Assembly (NCBI GenBank): GCA_002633005.1
Contig: NMRA01000325.1
Span: 163,290-227,289 of the forward strand
Direction: 5' to 3'
Origin: Phoronis australis
Lineage: Eukaryota > Phoronida > Phoronidae
Length of the DNA stretch: 64,000 nucleotides
In this document: in pieces, positions 50,101-64,000 of the stretch
Layout of the letters: every line of letters starts with the position of its first letter
Position numbering within the stretch: position 1 is the stretch's first letter
The notes under the pieces: model-generated
The model's input: only the letters and a program-made list of their open reading frames with translations
Told to the model about the DNA's origin: nothing
Database searches by the model: none
Translations under genes and position numbers: made by a program

Positions 50101-53100
50101 CCAAGATGCATGCCTTACAGACTCAGCCCACTGTGAGTCCCACTGTCATTCACCATATACAGAGACATCAGATTAAGATTATGCCAAACATCAAGGCAAG
50201 TTAAAATTATTCATTTTATAATAGAATGCTTCAGCTATACAAAACGTTCTTTTAATGACTTATCAGTCACCTTGAAATGATGTGCACACTGCTCCGGGTG
50301 TATTGACTTATCTCGTGCACTGTGCGCAGGCCTTGCACGGGTATGCTTGAATGTGTCGATTACTGTATATGTATTGTGGGCGGGAGGTCTCATTATTATA
50401 AATGAAAAGTTGATGATGTTGATTCGTGCTATAAGTTGCGAGGATGCCAGATTTTGTTGTGTATTTTAGTCGAAGTATTGGGTGAATCATGAAACTTGAG
50501 ATAGGAAGGTTGCGTCTAGAATTTTTGTCTTCTATTTGAAAGATACTAGGAATCTACTTACATTGTGTGGATGCCTGGCTCAAAACGTAGTATTTTAATT
50601 AATTTGCAAATTTAACATTTAGCCACGCTATACAGTCAATACTTGTGAAACTGAATTTTCTTTTTAGAAATTCGATGGCAACAAGGTTGTATTTACTGAT
50701 GGACAAAGTGTGGAAGCAAATCATGTGATCATGTGCACAGGATATCACATAGACCTGCCTTTCTTGTCACCAGAAATAAAAGAACAGGTTTTAGTGGAAG
50801 GGAGCAATAGCATTCGCGTAAGTTGTCTCTACTGTTTTTGTTGTAGATTTTGATAGGTCCAATTGTCATGAATACGAGAGGGGATTCTGCCATCTCCGAT
50901 TCTCAAGATCGTTCATAGTTGTCATTAAGATTGGAGGTTGTCGCCAGGGTGACCCTATATCACCATAAATTTTTTGTTTTGTGCATTGAAATTTTGGCTC
51001 AACCAATCAGAAACAACAAAAATGTGGAAGGTGTTAAAATAGGGCAGGAAGTTTTTAAGATTTTACAGTATACAGATGACACAACATTATTTTTTAATGG
51101 TTTCGAAAGCTCTTTGAAAGGTGCTGTGATAACTTTGCAATGGTTTTACGAACTGTCCACTTTGTGGATAGGATCAATGAGAGAATCTGATAGACTGTTT
51201 TGTAAAGAAAACTAAAAACTGAATTTAAGGCCCTAGGAATTCAATTTAATAATAATCTTTATAATATCTCATGAATTAATCTTAAACCAAAAATTTTAGA
51301 AATTAAAAATTTGTTCAAAACTTGAAGTTGTAGAGCCTTGACACCGTTAGGGAAAATTGCAGTAATTAAAACATTAGCTCTACCAAAAATTACGTGTATG
51401 TTACTCTCACTCCCAAATTCAGATGATAATATTCTAAATGAAATAGAAAAACACTTCTTCAATTTGGAACAATAAAAAACCTAGAGTTATTAAAACAAAA
51501 CTTATACGTGGTATTGAACAAGGAGGCTTAAATATCTTATGTGCATAGCCTAAAATTGTCTCCTGAAAACAGATAATTCTTAGAACATCTTTCCTGTCAC
51601 GTACAAACTGTAAGAGGGTTTAAACTTTGGAAGCAATTTCAACGTTTTTACTGGTAATAGATTTTTGGCTTGATGTTTCCTTGTCATGGAAGAAATTTGT
51701 GACATGCTTTGTTCCATTAATAGTTTATTGCATATTGAATGAGCTCCTATGGTTCAATGCAAACATAAAGCTTGACTTTATTCAACAGTGGTATAAGAAA
51801 GGTTTAAGAACAGTTACAGATTTACTAAATGATGATGGAACAATTCTGACTTTACAATCACGAAAAAGAAAATTTGGTATAAGGAAAGGATACATTTTTG
51901 GACCATTACAGGCTTGTGAAGTCAGTTCTGCAATTCTGGTTAGATACCCTTTACCAGTCAGAATATGGCTGTACTTCGGGAGCAAGTTTTCGGATATACA
52001 GGATTGATTGAATACGCGACACTTTTCATTGTTGACAGTCGTTTTTCCGTTTCGTCCATATGTTCGGAATAAAACTCTACTCTCAACGGAACATAGATGA
52101 AGTAACTCACCTAGCGCCATAATTAAAAGGTACACGATATTTCGAAACATACTTGTTTCATTCTCAAGTGGATGTTTCGAAATATCGTGTACCTTTTAAT
52201 TATGTCGCTAGGTCAGTTTCTTCGTCTATGTTCTGTTGAGAGTAGAGAACGAAATGGAATAAAGACTGTCAACAATGAAAAGTGTCGTGTGTTCAATCAG
52301 TCTGTTCCCAACTGTTTCTCGACTCCACTGTTGCATATCGTCAGTGCTCTAACAGGTTACTAAAACTTTTGGAAGACGTCAGAAATTTGGAAGCCCCAAA
52401 TGGGCATGTGGACAGTGCCCTACAGAAGTAGACGAGATTTAAACCTTACTTCTGTTGATGATTTTGATTGGTCCAAAATTTATCGATTACCATATGTTTT
52501 AACGTTAGATTCACAATAATTTAAGGTATTTCCAGTTCAAAATTGTACGCTGTACACTTACAACAAATGTCTTTTTAAGGTTAATTGAAGTTCAAGAGAA
52601 TGACTGATGCACATTTTGCTCTGAGACTATATTACATTTATTTGTGGAATGCAGATATGTAAGAGAGTTGTGGAGGAAAGTTTGTGATGATTTCCTTAGG
52701 ATCAATTTTTTAATTAGCCTTGACCTTCTGTTTGGAAATACTGAATGTAACAACAGTAATCTTGTAGTTTTGATAATAAAAATATCATTCATCAATGTAG
52801 AATGCAGAACAAAATTCTGTTAACAACTGATGCACTAAAATTTTGAAAAACTATAGAAATATAAAATTTACTATTAGTAAAATCAATGGTACATTACAAA
52901 ATCACAACGAAAAATGGAACTTAGTGCAACTATAACAGTGGTAAATGTTTATGTAATGTTTATGTATAAAATACAGTTACAATACATACTATGCATTGTA
53001 ATTGTTAGTTTGTTACAATAAATGTTTATTAAAGTAAAAAGATTGTATACCACCGCATAAATTTGTAGTCAAATTCATACCTATTAATGATTAAGCCTAC

Positions 53101-55708
53101 AAAAATATGTATTAATTGTGTTTTTCTACATTTAACTCCTGTCTCCTTCTCGTACATGTTAGCAGTGTATTATTTACGTCCACAGCTGTTCAAGAATGTG
53201 TTCAGCCCTGAGATTGGCCACACTCTAGCATTTATTGGCTTTGTCCAGCCAGCGTCCGGTGGGGTTCTGACCATGTCTGAAACACAGTCAAGGTGGTTTG
53301 CTCAGCTGTGTAAGAATAATATAAAACTTCCCAACAAAGAGAAGATGAAGCTAGATATCACTAAAACACACGTGAGTCGGTAGCAGATAATATTGTTTTA
53401 ATTAAAACATATAAAGACTGAGTTCTTAGTGTCTATTACTACTGTGTGTTACAAATGTGGGAGGGTCGCCACAGAAACCATTTTCCCATCACATTCAACT
53501 CTGTTGCAGTGATGCAAGTTGTTATGAAAATCTGATGTCATCTGTTTTTATGTTCAGTAATTTTATATCACAATGTTGCGTTATTCAGTGCTATTATGTA
53601 AGGATGAAAGATGAACAGATCAAGTTAACAGGGTTTACGCAAACTGCCACAAGCCTCATAATTGCAGCTGCTTGTTCATACCTTCAAAGCACTTTCTGTT
53701 GGGGCAGTTTGTTCTTTGATAGTCCCTGTGTACAACATTCTGCATATTCTCACAGTTTACGTTGTAAAATTTTGGATCTGCCCACACTTTAATATTTGAC
53801 TCCAAATATAATTGAGAAAAACTAAATCTGTTTAGAAATTGGAAATTTTGCTTAACTTTCAGGCTGCTCAAAGAGAACGTTACTATGCATCAGCTCGGCA
53901 CACAATTCAAGAGGACCCTATCAAGTATAATGACATTATAGCTTCATACTTTGGAGCCAAGCCTCAAATATGGAAGCATCCCCGTCTAGCATGGCAGTAA
54001 GTTGTGTTTTTAAATAATTATGTAAATTTTGAGTTGATGGGTGGGGTGCCCACTGCTAAGACTGATTGGATGTCTGTGTTTGACCACTGGTCCCGATGAC
54101 TCAGTGGCTAGAGCGTCTGGACAGTTAGCAGAAGGTCCTGGGTTTGAGTCCTCATCGGGGGCAGAAATCTTTTCAGACTTATGTTCATTAGGTCACGTGG
54201 TGTGGCCAATAGGTGGCATGCAGACCACACTTAAAAATGTTTGTGAAGTTTGGTATTGTTTCAGTTGTTAACAGCTATGCATGGACTTGTCTTTCCACCT
54301 TTTGCCTTTCTTTTCTTCTTTCAGTTTACTCACTCATTTTACCAACTCACTATATTTTTTCAAGAACAAAATTGTATTAGATTTTCATGTGAACATCTGG
54401 TTTGAAACTCTGGATATTAAATTGGTGAGTCTTAGGCTGTATGCGCTTAACCCAGAGATGGGTGCTTGTATCGGATATGTCAAGAAATTGAAAGTGGTTG
54501 CTTAACCCATGGCAGAAAGTGACCCTGGTCTACTGTGACCATCAAAATTGAAGTCCACAGACCTGAAGCTTACAGAATTTTTCGCTAGGCTAATTGTCGA
54601 CACGAAAGTTTAACTGTTATTTTCTAACCACACAAGTATTCAAGTAGATACTGGTTGAACAAATACTCATCAAAATTCTGGGACCGACCTTGCCATATGT
54701 ATTCAAAGTGGTTAAAGATGACAAGTTAGTTAAATCTCAGCGCAAACTCCTTCCTTGTCGTTCTCCATTAAAATTTTGCTACTCGAAGGATTGAAAAATT
54801 CCGCAAGGCTTTGTATGCCCTGGGCATATGATGTGCGACAATTATTTTGTGCAAATTTCACAAGCAAAATTTGTTCCTTATGTTGGTTAAATGTTAGTTT
54901 TGCACAAAATTAAAAGCCTCAAAATAATTTGACTCTGCTGGGATTTCCATTTTCGGGTGATTTGCGTTAGCTCCCTTAGTGCTGACTACATGGCATACTT
55001 GAAAAGAATAGATCAGCCACAAAATATTACAGCACTCCAACATTACTGTCGCTTTGGCTTCAGAGATAAAGGCTGGGATTTGGCTCTTAAAACTCCAAGA
55101 AAGAATGATTTTTTGAAAAATAAATTGTTGCGTAGCCTGAGAGGTTGTGGTTGACTGAGTTGGTGATTGTCAGTTTGAATAATGCTGCCATTTGTAATGC
55201 ACTGCAGAAAAAACGAACAGAATACGATGTTCCTGGCAATGACCTCGACTGTCGGTCATAACTACAATTTGACTTGAAATGGACCTGGTTTTCGCATTTA
55301 AAGGTGCTTCTTATTATTTTGAAAAAAAATTAATTCCTGAAGAAAATTACTGGTGGGCACTAGTCCAAGAAGTAGCCACTCAATTGAAAATTTTCAATAG
55401 TAGAGGGTGAATACCTAGCTGAGTGGGCTCTTATATGAGCATGAGTGTCAACCCAAATGTTGACAGGTTTTCTTGTGAATTGTTTTGTGTGCTTAGATAT
55501 TTGTTGCTGTAATTTTAGCTTACTGCTGAGTAGCTGTGGTGCTGCACAGTGGAGAATTCAGGGTCCGCATCAATGGAAAGGGGCTGTCAAAGAAGTCAAG
55601 AAAGTTCCCGTCACAGAATTCTTACACTACTCTGCTATAGTTGTCCTGATACTTGTTGGAGGTGCAACTCTTCTCTTAGGCATTCTGTTGCATAGAATCT
55701 TGTCATAG
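38192..55708 (+). CDS. Flavin-containing monooxygenase, complete, ten exons, 521 aa
   Basis: Exons: 38192-38370, 43594-43763, 45241-45390, 48677-48803, 49318-49488, 50087-50195, 50668-50817, 53186-53371, 53863-53996, 55519-55708. All phases agree. FMOs are microsomal FAD enzymes that use NADPH and O2 to oxygenate soft nucleophiles (N and S). Visible motifs: FAD-binding GGGISG (residues 12-17); the FMO signature FxGxxxHxxxY as FKGEIIHSVSY (165-175); NADPH-binding GIGNSA (192-197); CTGYHIDLPF (from 325), the equivalent of FATGY; and a hydrophobic C-terminal anchor (about 497-517). Vertebrate FMOs are about 530 aa. The first in-frame ATG at 38192 gives the FAD motif its usual spacing. Intron 6 is GC-AG. 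Intron 1 and intron 7 are loaded with transposons. The paralogue (FMO1-5 equivalent) cannot be assigned. Confidence 0.94.
38535..38760 (-). repeat. Module M2: inverted copy of the ~210-bp module
   Basis: Reading the - strand gives GAGCAGTT...CAACGGGAGTATTTGTATGG, GAATTAAAGACATTGACGGC, GCAAAAGGTTTTTATAACAA and CTCCTATAGGAGC, the same order as M1. M1 (+) and M2 (-) flank the FMO promoter and first exon. Confidence 0.7.
38906..40525 (+). mobile_element. Kolobok-like element with THAP relic, 1620 bp, TTAA duplication (copy A)
   Basis: Ends are AGGAGAAG and CATTCTCCT (inverted), flanked by TTAA at 38902-38905 and 40526-40529. Removing the element restores the module order seen intact at M1 (TTGGAAG...ATTAA then ACATYGAC...CCTCC). 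Between about 39080 and 39290 a broken frame shows a THAP zinc-finger pattern: CIVPAC, then FFRLPREPEMLRKWF, then VCGRHF after a frame break. TTAA target sites plus a THAP domain are characteristic of Kolobok transposons. The catalytic part is not recognisable, so it is non-autonomous. Confidence 0.75.
40530..40850. repeat. Modules M3 (right half) and M4, head-to-head
   Basis: CCTCCTAAGGTGTCTCTCTA...CGCCGAAAAGCTTCCGGC (40540-40638, +) faces AGAAGCTTTTCGGCG...ACTTAGGAGGGCGTCGATG (40753-40830, -). Together they form a hairpin about 300 bases long, with GAAGCTCCTACAGGAGCTAC near its centre. Confidence 0.65.
41007..42611 (-). mobile_element. Kolobok-like element with THAP relic, 1605 bp, opposite orientation (copy B)
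   Basis: It starts AGGAGAATGCC after TTAA (41003-41006) and ends CATTCTCCT before TTAT (42612-42615), one mismatch from a duplication. Its whole length is the inverted counterpart of copy A. The THAP relic is at about 42250-42440 on the - strand, and 39430-39680 matches 41880-42110 inverted. Copy B carries about three tandem ~61-bp 'CAGTGGCTCGGAACC' units at 41397-41545 where copy A has one. Confidence 0.72.
42866..43330 (-). pseudogene. Unidentified transposon-associated ORF (146 codons) adjoining module M5
   Basis: A - strand frame of 146 codons ends at 42890 and its 3' end runs into module sequence (GCTCGAAAAAGTTTGATTAC...GAGTTGGAAGGAATTAAA). It reads like real protein (SQKPLHDKAIVHVLIPNNQ, CQNMRWLSC, HHIPWHEHRKNGKLLVWETE). 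A decayed match to the HHIPWHEH...WETE segment precedes copy A at about 38770-38850. It therefore appears to belong to the mobile module, not to FMO. I do not recognise the family. Confidence 0.5.
44211..44252 (+). repeat. Three tandem 15-bp units
   Basis: CCTCATATTGTATTA is repeated three times; the last copy diverges to CCTCATATTGTTTCA. Confidence 0.85.
44400..45060 (-). pseudogene. Penelope-like element relic with GIY-YIG endonuclease fragment
   Basis: The - strand frame at 44679-45005 contains SKVVYKFICAACG, then SSVGETVCHLKTWTREHLNS. This matches the VYKF.C..C...YIGET.RHLKTR..EHL core of Penelope-like GIY-YIG domains. The second catalytic tyrosine of the YIGE block reads S here. The reverse transcriptase is absent. 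The element sits in FMO intron 2, antisense. Confidence 0.72.
45950..47110 (+). repeat. Higher-order tandem repeat: ~430-bp unit built of ~145-bp subunits
   Basis: Each subunit closes with a CCTAGTGGC(A/C) block and continues 'ATTTTTRYTTTTTNGC' then 'GTATCT..AAA'. Equivalent blocks recur at 46146, 46583 and ~47003; 46291 and 46725; 46435 and 46860. This gives a period near 420-437 bp and about 2.7 copies in FMO intron 3. No ORF. Confidence 0.65.
49230..49252 (+). repeat. (TTTA)n microsatellite
   Basis: Consecutive TTTA units lie 66 bases upstream of the FMO exon 5 acceptor. Confidence 0.85.
50196..50667 (+). other. GC-AG intron of FMO
   Basis: Exon 6 ends AACATCAAG and the intron starts GCAAGT, the strong consensus always seen at GC donors. 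It ends TTTTTAG before AAATTCGATGG. No GT in the neighbourhood keeps phase 0 with the next exon. Confidence 0.85.
50890..53045 (+). pseudogene. Decayed L1/Tx1-like LINE in FMO intron 7
   Basis: The + strand frames contain GGCRQGDPISP (50934-50965), then after a frame shift LCIEILAQPIRNN, an IGQEVFKILQ stretch and YTDDTTLFF (from 51070; the usual reverse transcriptase motif is YADD). The C-terminal [20 protein letters not shown] segment (51778-51837) and the ECRYVREL region (52650) follow. The order and sequence match L1/Tx1-type ORF2. The 5' part is missing and frames are broken. It is in the same sense as FMO and starts within about 100 bases of exon 7's donor. A hairpin element is nested at 52006-52300. 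Confidence 0.78.
52006..52300. mobile_element. Near-perfect hairpin element nested in the LINE relic
   Basis: TGATTGAATACGCGACACTT at the left pairs with AAGTGTCGTGTGTTCAATCA at the right, and pairing continues inward through CCTAGCGCCATAATTAAAAG / CTTTTAATTATGTCGCTAGG and GGTACACGATATTTCGAAAC / GTTTCGAAATATCGTGTACC. The turn is about TTGTTTCATTCTCAAGTGGA at 52152-52171. The related LINE copy near 21480 lacks it. A diverged single arm is at 35685-35885. Confidence 0.85.
54092..54255 (+). mobile_element. tRNA-derived SINE in FMO intron 9
   Basis: A 69-nt tRNA-like head has a 7-bp acceptor stem (CCCGATG at 54092-54098 with CATCGGG at 54153-54159), an A box TGACTCAGTGGCTAGAGC and a B box GGGTTTGAGTCC. 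The body continues GCAGAAATCTTTTCAGACTT and ends in a GGTGGCATGCAGACCACACT tail shared with the hairpins at 57255 and 26600. It is not a functional tRNA: it has an unrelated 3' extension. Confidence 0.8.
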
Positions 55709-56152
55709 ACAAGTGCGCTGTTGTTGACCATTGGAAATATAGAATTTCACAATCTTGATCAAGGCTTGTATTTGAAGTTTGGCTCCATGCACAGCTGACA
55801 GTTCAAGTCAACAAATTCCTGTTAGTTGAGATTGTGCAGAGAAATAGATTATGTGACTCACATCTCAAGTTAAGCTCAGTAAATTGATTTGTGCAATAAT
55901 TTTTATTTCGTGGTTTAAGAGGCAAGTGGTGTGAATGTTTTAACTGTTGTGTCGGTATGTGGTTTATATAAACATGACTATTATTGCTAGTATTGCCAGG
56001 ATGCTTTGCAAGTCAGCAGTTATTCCGTTCAGGTTAAGATACAACAACTGATTTTATCTCTGTTCAGGCAGATTTTACATATCATTTACCCTATACAGAT
56101 CTAAGTTGCACAAAATTTCAATCTAAACAAGTCATATCGGAGAAACATCTGA

Positions 56153-56158
56153 AATAAA
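56153..56158 (+). terminator. Candidate polyadenylation signal of FMO
   Basis: This AATAAA, in GAAATAAATGG, lies downstream of the FMO stop codon at 55706-55708. Confidence 0.45.
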
Positions 56159-57254
56159 TGGACTTAGAGGTGGTATCATCAAAGGTTATTTGAAGCCTGT
56201 CTGTTGATGTTGAAATTATGAAGTCAATATGGATGCCATCTTAAAAGCTAACAGAGCAAGTGCAAATTGTTTTTTCTTTGTACTATTTTAAGTCTTAAAA
56301 GACTGCAGCGCACGCTTCTGCGTTGCCAGGCTACAGAGAAACTTTTGGAAAATTACTGCATATTTACTGTTTTGTGAATGACTTAGCACCTCCATAGGAC
56401 AAACTTTCCAATTGCACTTCAGTACTGGACTGAAGTCACTTCATTGGTATCTTTATGTAGTTGCATTTACTTCATATTTTTCATCTCTTCTTATTAAAAT
56501 TATGCGCATCACTCACTTAACTCATCGCTTTCGGGAGTGATAAAATCAATGACTTATGTGAAAGACAAATTTTGCAGAAGTTAACAAGACACACAGAAAG
56601 TGACGACTTTATGGAGACTTGACAAGTTCTGTGATGAGTTGTGTGGTGTAGGCTGTATCTTTATGTTCAGATGTAAACATTTCAAAATTGTTGAAATGGT
56701 TTGCTTCCAATCACGTTGTTACATTTTAGTTTTTTATGGAAATGTGATTATAAAAAGGTAGATAAATTGTGCAGTTTGCCTTTTTAGTTTGTTGACAAAG
56801 TCTGTGTTGTGAAAATACATTTATTTTAAGAATGTTAGAAAGTGCGTTACATTCAGTATAAACCTGTCATGTGACAAAATATTAATGCAACTAAAGCTAA
56901 GATCCATCTTATTTGTAAATCACACAGCAGCATAACAAGCAAGAATTTTCTATGAAGTTTGTCAACTGTGACGCGCTTGAAAAATGTCATGGTCATGCAT
57001 TCTGCTCTAATGCTTCAAAATCAATGTAGTCTGTCGCACAGTAAGCCATATGAATCTGCAGCTGTAAACTTCCTTAGTCGACAAAAATATATCATAAATT
57101 ACATATCATATTTTGGCAAGTTGTTGAAGTATGCATAACACAGCACTAATTACGTAAAGCAGAAATCACAAACTCAAATAGATCAAGAATACGGCAGTGA
57201 ATCTTGTGGTTGGAGCAAACAGTGAGATCCATTACCGTCCCTTACCATGCATAA

Positions 57255-57455
57255 TTGTGAACACTAACTCGTGTTTACGAATATGTAAATCTTGATCTGA
57301 CATGGAAATGTAGATCGCAAGCATTTTTAACTCTGATCTGCACATCACCTGTTGGTCACATCCATCATGGTCGGGGCTGAAATCTTTTCAGACTTGCGTT
57401 CATTAGGTCAGGTGACGTGACCAATAGGTGGCATGCAGAACAGATTTAAAAATGC
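57255..57455. mobile_element. Short hairpin repeat, copy 2
   Basis: GAATATGTAAATCTTGATCT is followed by an inverted pair: TTTTTAACTCTGATCTGCAC...CACCTGTTGGTCAC and GTGACCAATAGGTGGCATGC...AGATTTAAAAATGC. Leader and fold match the copy at 26600-26765. The right arm, including GAAATCTTTTCAGACTT, matches the SINE body at 54165-54250. Confidence 0.65.
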
Positions 57456-58702
57456 TTGGGACCAACTTGTGTTAGACAACCAAAATAAAACGTTCCACCT
57501 CGAAACGTAAACCAAAAGAAATGGTTTCCAAACTTAAGATGGTGTTAAAAACACTTGCTAAGCACATCATGTAGTTTCCACAAGAACAACTGAATGGTGG
57601 TAATTGAATAATCGTATCACAGAGTTGGCTGAATTAAAATACATTCAAAGCCAAACACGCAAACTGTGCTGAGTAGATTATACCTGAGCTGATTATCAGT
57701 CAACAGAAACTGCTATGTAAATGTTTATCACTATTACACTATGAATATACAGGGGAATTTAAAATGTTAGTAACTATGGTCTTAAATATGACAAATTTGT
57801 TGTGCAGCAAGAATGGAAGGCTTAAGCCTCTGACTAACATTTGAGCAGACCTACAAAATATTCCACTTTATAAAAGCTTCATAGTACAGATTACAACAAT
57901 CTATGTATCTAATAAACACACAAGTGCAAGATTAAAACTCTAAAATCTACAGTTATGTTCTATTAAAGTTATAATTTCAGAAATCTGAAAATACCACAAT
58001 TAACGAAAGAACATTAAAATACAATCTGACTGGAAAATAGAAAATAAATACTGACTATTTTTCAAAATGCCCCAGATGGATGTGAACAAATAAACGAGGA
58101 CAACTCAAAGTACAGAGTAAAAATAACTATGAAGACCACATCAACCGTAATCTATAATTGAAACCTTTCCAAAGATGCTTGTGGTATTAAACCCTGTATG
58201 AAGTTGACAAAGTAACAGTGGTGCTTGCTGCACCAATAAACAATCAAATCCCACTTAGGTGTGAGCCATTTCTTCATTAGGTGTTGAAAACCTTAAAATA
58301 TCTTTGTTACACGTGTTTCACGCTGGTGAAACTTCGATGAATCGAGAAATTGAAAGTGTTGAAAACGGGTAAAAGAAAGGCTGCATGTTCCAGGGCTTGG
58401 AATGACCAATGACAGAAAAAGAGGAAAATTATCCAGGTGATGTAACGTTCCATAAACAAACAGGCTTGTGTGATAGACATATTTTTTGTGTTGTAAAATT
58501 TAACTGAAATAAACGTTTTTGCATGAATAAAGTCAATATAATGATAACAAAGACACGAAAAAAGAGGAAACTGGAAATCAAATAAGAGGAAATTGAAACC
58601 AAAAAAGAGATAATCCTCTTAAAAGAGGAAAACTCGAAGCCCTGATGTTCCACTAATCAAAACAGTTGACCAGTTTCTACTAATTCCATTGGTATACAAT
58701 GT

Positions 58703-63349
<4,647 letters not shown>

Positions 63350-64000
63350 CTGTAAAAAAACAAAATTGCATGTTCGTCTTCATTGAGAGGAGGCCTCCTG
63401 GGATAAGTGTACACTTCTTTAATAACGGTTGTGAGAGTGCTCATCCCACTGGGGCACACTGCTAGACCCCTGAGTCAGGTCTCTAGGTCCTCAACTCCAT
63501 TTTAACAATCAATAAGGAATAAAAGGGGTTCCAGGTGATCAGTGCAATTAGTGAACCTGAGTGACCTGCAGACATCTGGTACAGTATATACTAGACAGCC
63601 TACAATTATTTTTAAAATCTGGTCTATTCACTACTTGCACACTTTGGTGGCACTGCAAAAGTGATTGTTGTGCATTGTGGCTTAGGACACAAAGCCTCGT
63701 TTTAGCATCAATTTTAACAACGCAAACGTGAAAGCGCGCCTGTTCTAAACATGCAGAACCATTTTAGTTTGAACACAACACCTTGTTTTCAAGCGTAATG
63801 GCGAATTCGTGCAAGTAGGGAATATTGCCATACACACACACATACACAAAATAAACACGAGCCATGTAGGGCAAATTGTTCAAAAGTTTTTTTATTCATT
63901 TTGAACAATTCACAATTCTTAAAACAATTGCGAGATCAAGGTCCTTGCTTTGACAAAAATACGATGTAATCATTTGCTACGAAATTATTTCATACAAGCC
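63350..64000. other. EBPL: EBPL intron, no further exon seen
   Basis: I find no segment encoding the helix-1/helix-2 part expected before EGAFVF. It contains a short CA tract near 63832-63848 and otherwise nothing recognisable. Confidence 0.45.

Larger units (their letters stand above)
55709..58702. other. Convergent intergenic region FMO/EBPL
   Basis: No further exon is recognised. FMO 3' UTR probably ends after AATAAA at 56153-56158, about 445 bases past the stop. A hairpin repeat lies at 57255-57455. The rest shows nothing identifiable. Confidence 0.5.

Noticed and set aside
54092-54160. Functional tRNA gene
   Set aside because: The tRNA-like cloverleaf is fused to a ~95-bp non-tRNA body shared with other repeats, and the T-arm sequence is degenerate, so it is a SINE head.

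Overview
The window is AT-rich genomic DNA from an animal. Genes are split by many GT-AG introns. There is one U12-type intron, one GC-AG intron, long introns full of decayed transposons, and an assembly gap (N at 61156-61622). Four metazoan genes can be rebuilt exon by exon with consistent reading phase: a C5orf34 homologue (+), CAB39/MO25 (-), a flavin-containing monooxygenase (+) and EBPL (-, 5' part outside the window). The mixture of hAT, Harbinger-like, Kolobok-like, L1/Tx1-like, RNase H-LINE, Penelope-like and SINE elements points to a marine invertebrate draft genome, perhaps an invertebrate deuterostome. The species cannot be fixed from sequence alone.

Layout. 133-550 is a hAT-type MITE with a perfect 8-bp target duplication. 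1768-10815 (+) holds ten exons of the C5orf34 homologue, lacking only the N-terminal exon(s). 10816-15114 is the convergent intergenic region and probable 3' UTRs. 15115-28872 (-) is CAB39: seven coding exons giving 336 aa plus a 5' UTR segment. Its introns carry an L1/Tx1-like fragment, a 423-bp foldback element with a 5-bp duplication, and an RNase H-type LINE relic. 28873-37990 is intergenic and rich in simple repeats. 38192-55708 (+) is a ten-exon FMO of 521 aa. Its first intron holds two inverted 1.6-kb THAP-bearing elements with TTAA flanks. Later introns hold a Penelope-like relic, a 430-bp higher-order tandem repeat, an L1/Tx1-like copy with a nested hairpin, and a tRNA-derived SINE. 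55709-58702 is convergent intergenic DNA. 58703-63349 (-) holds the last three exons of EBPL.

The four genes alternate in strand (+,-,+,-), forming two convergent pairs around one divergent pair (CAB39/FMO). They have unrelated jobs: an uncharacterised C5orf34-family protein, a scaffold for LKB1/STRAD and germinal-centre kinases, a microsomal FAD/NADPH oxygenase, and an EXPERA-domain membrane protein. Nothing suggests co-function. The least ordinary material is structural: splice sites embedded in or close to repeats, and several foldback/inverted-repeat elements whose target duplications or empty sites can be read directly.
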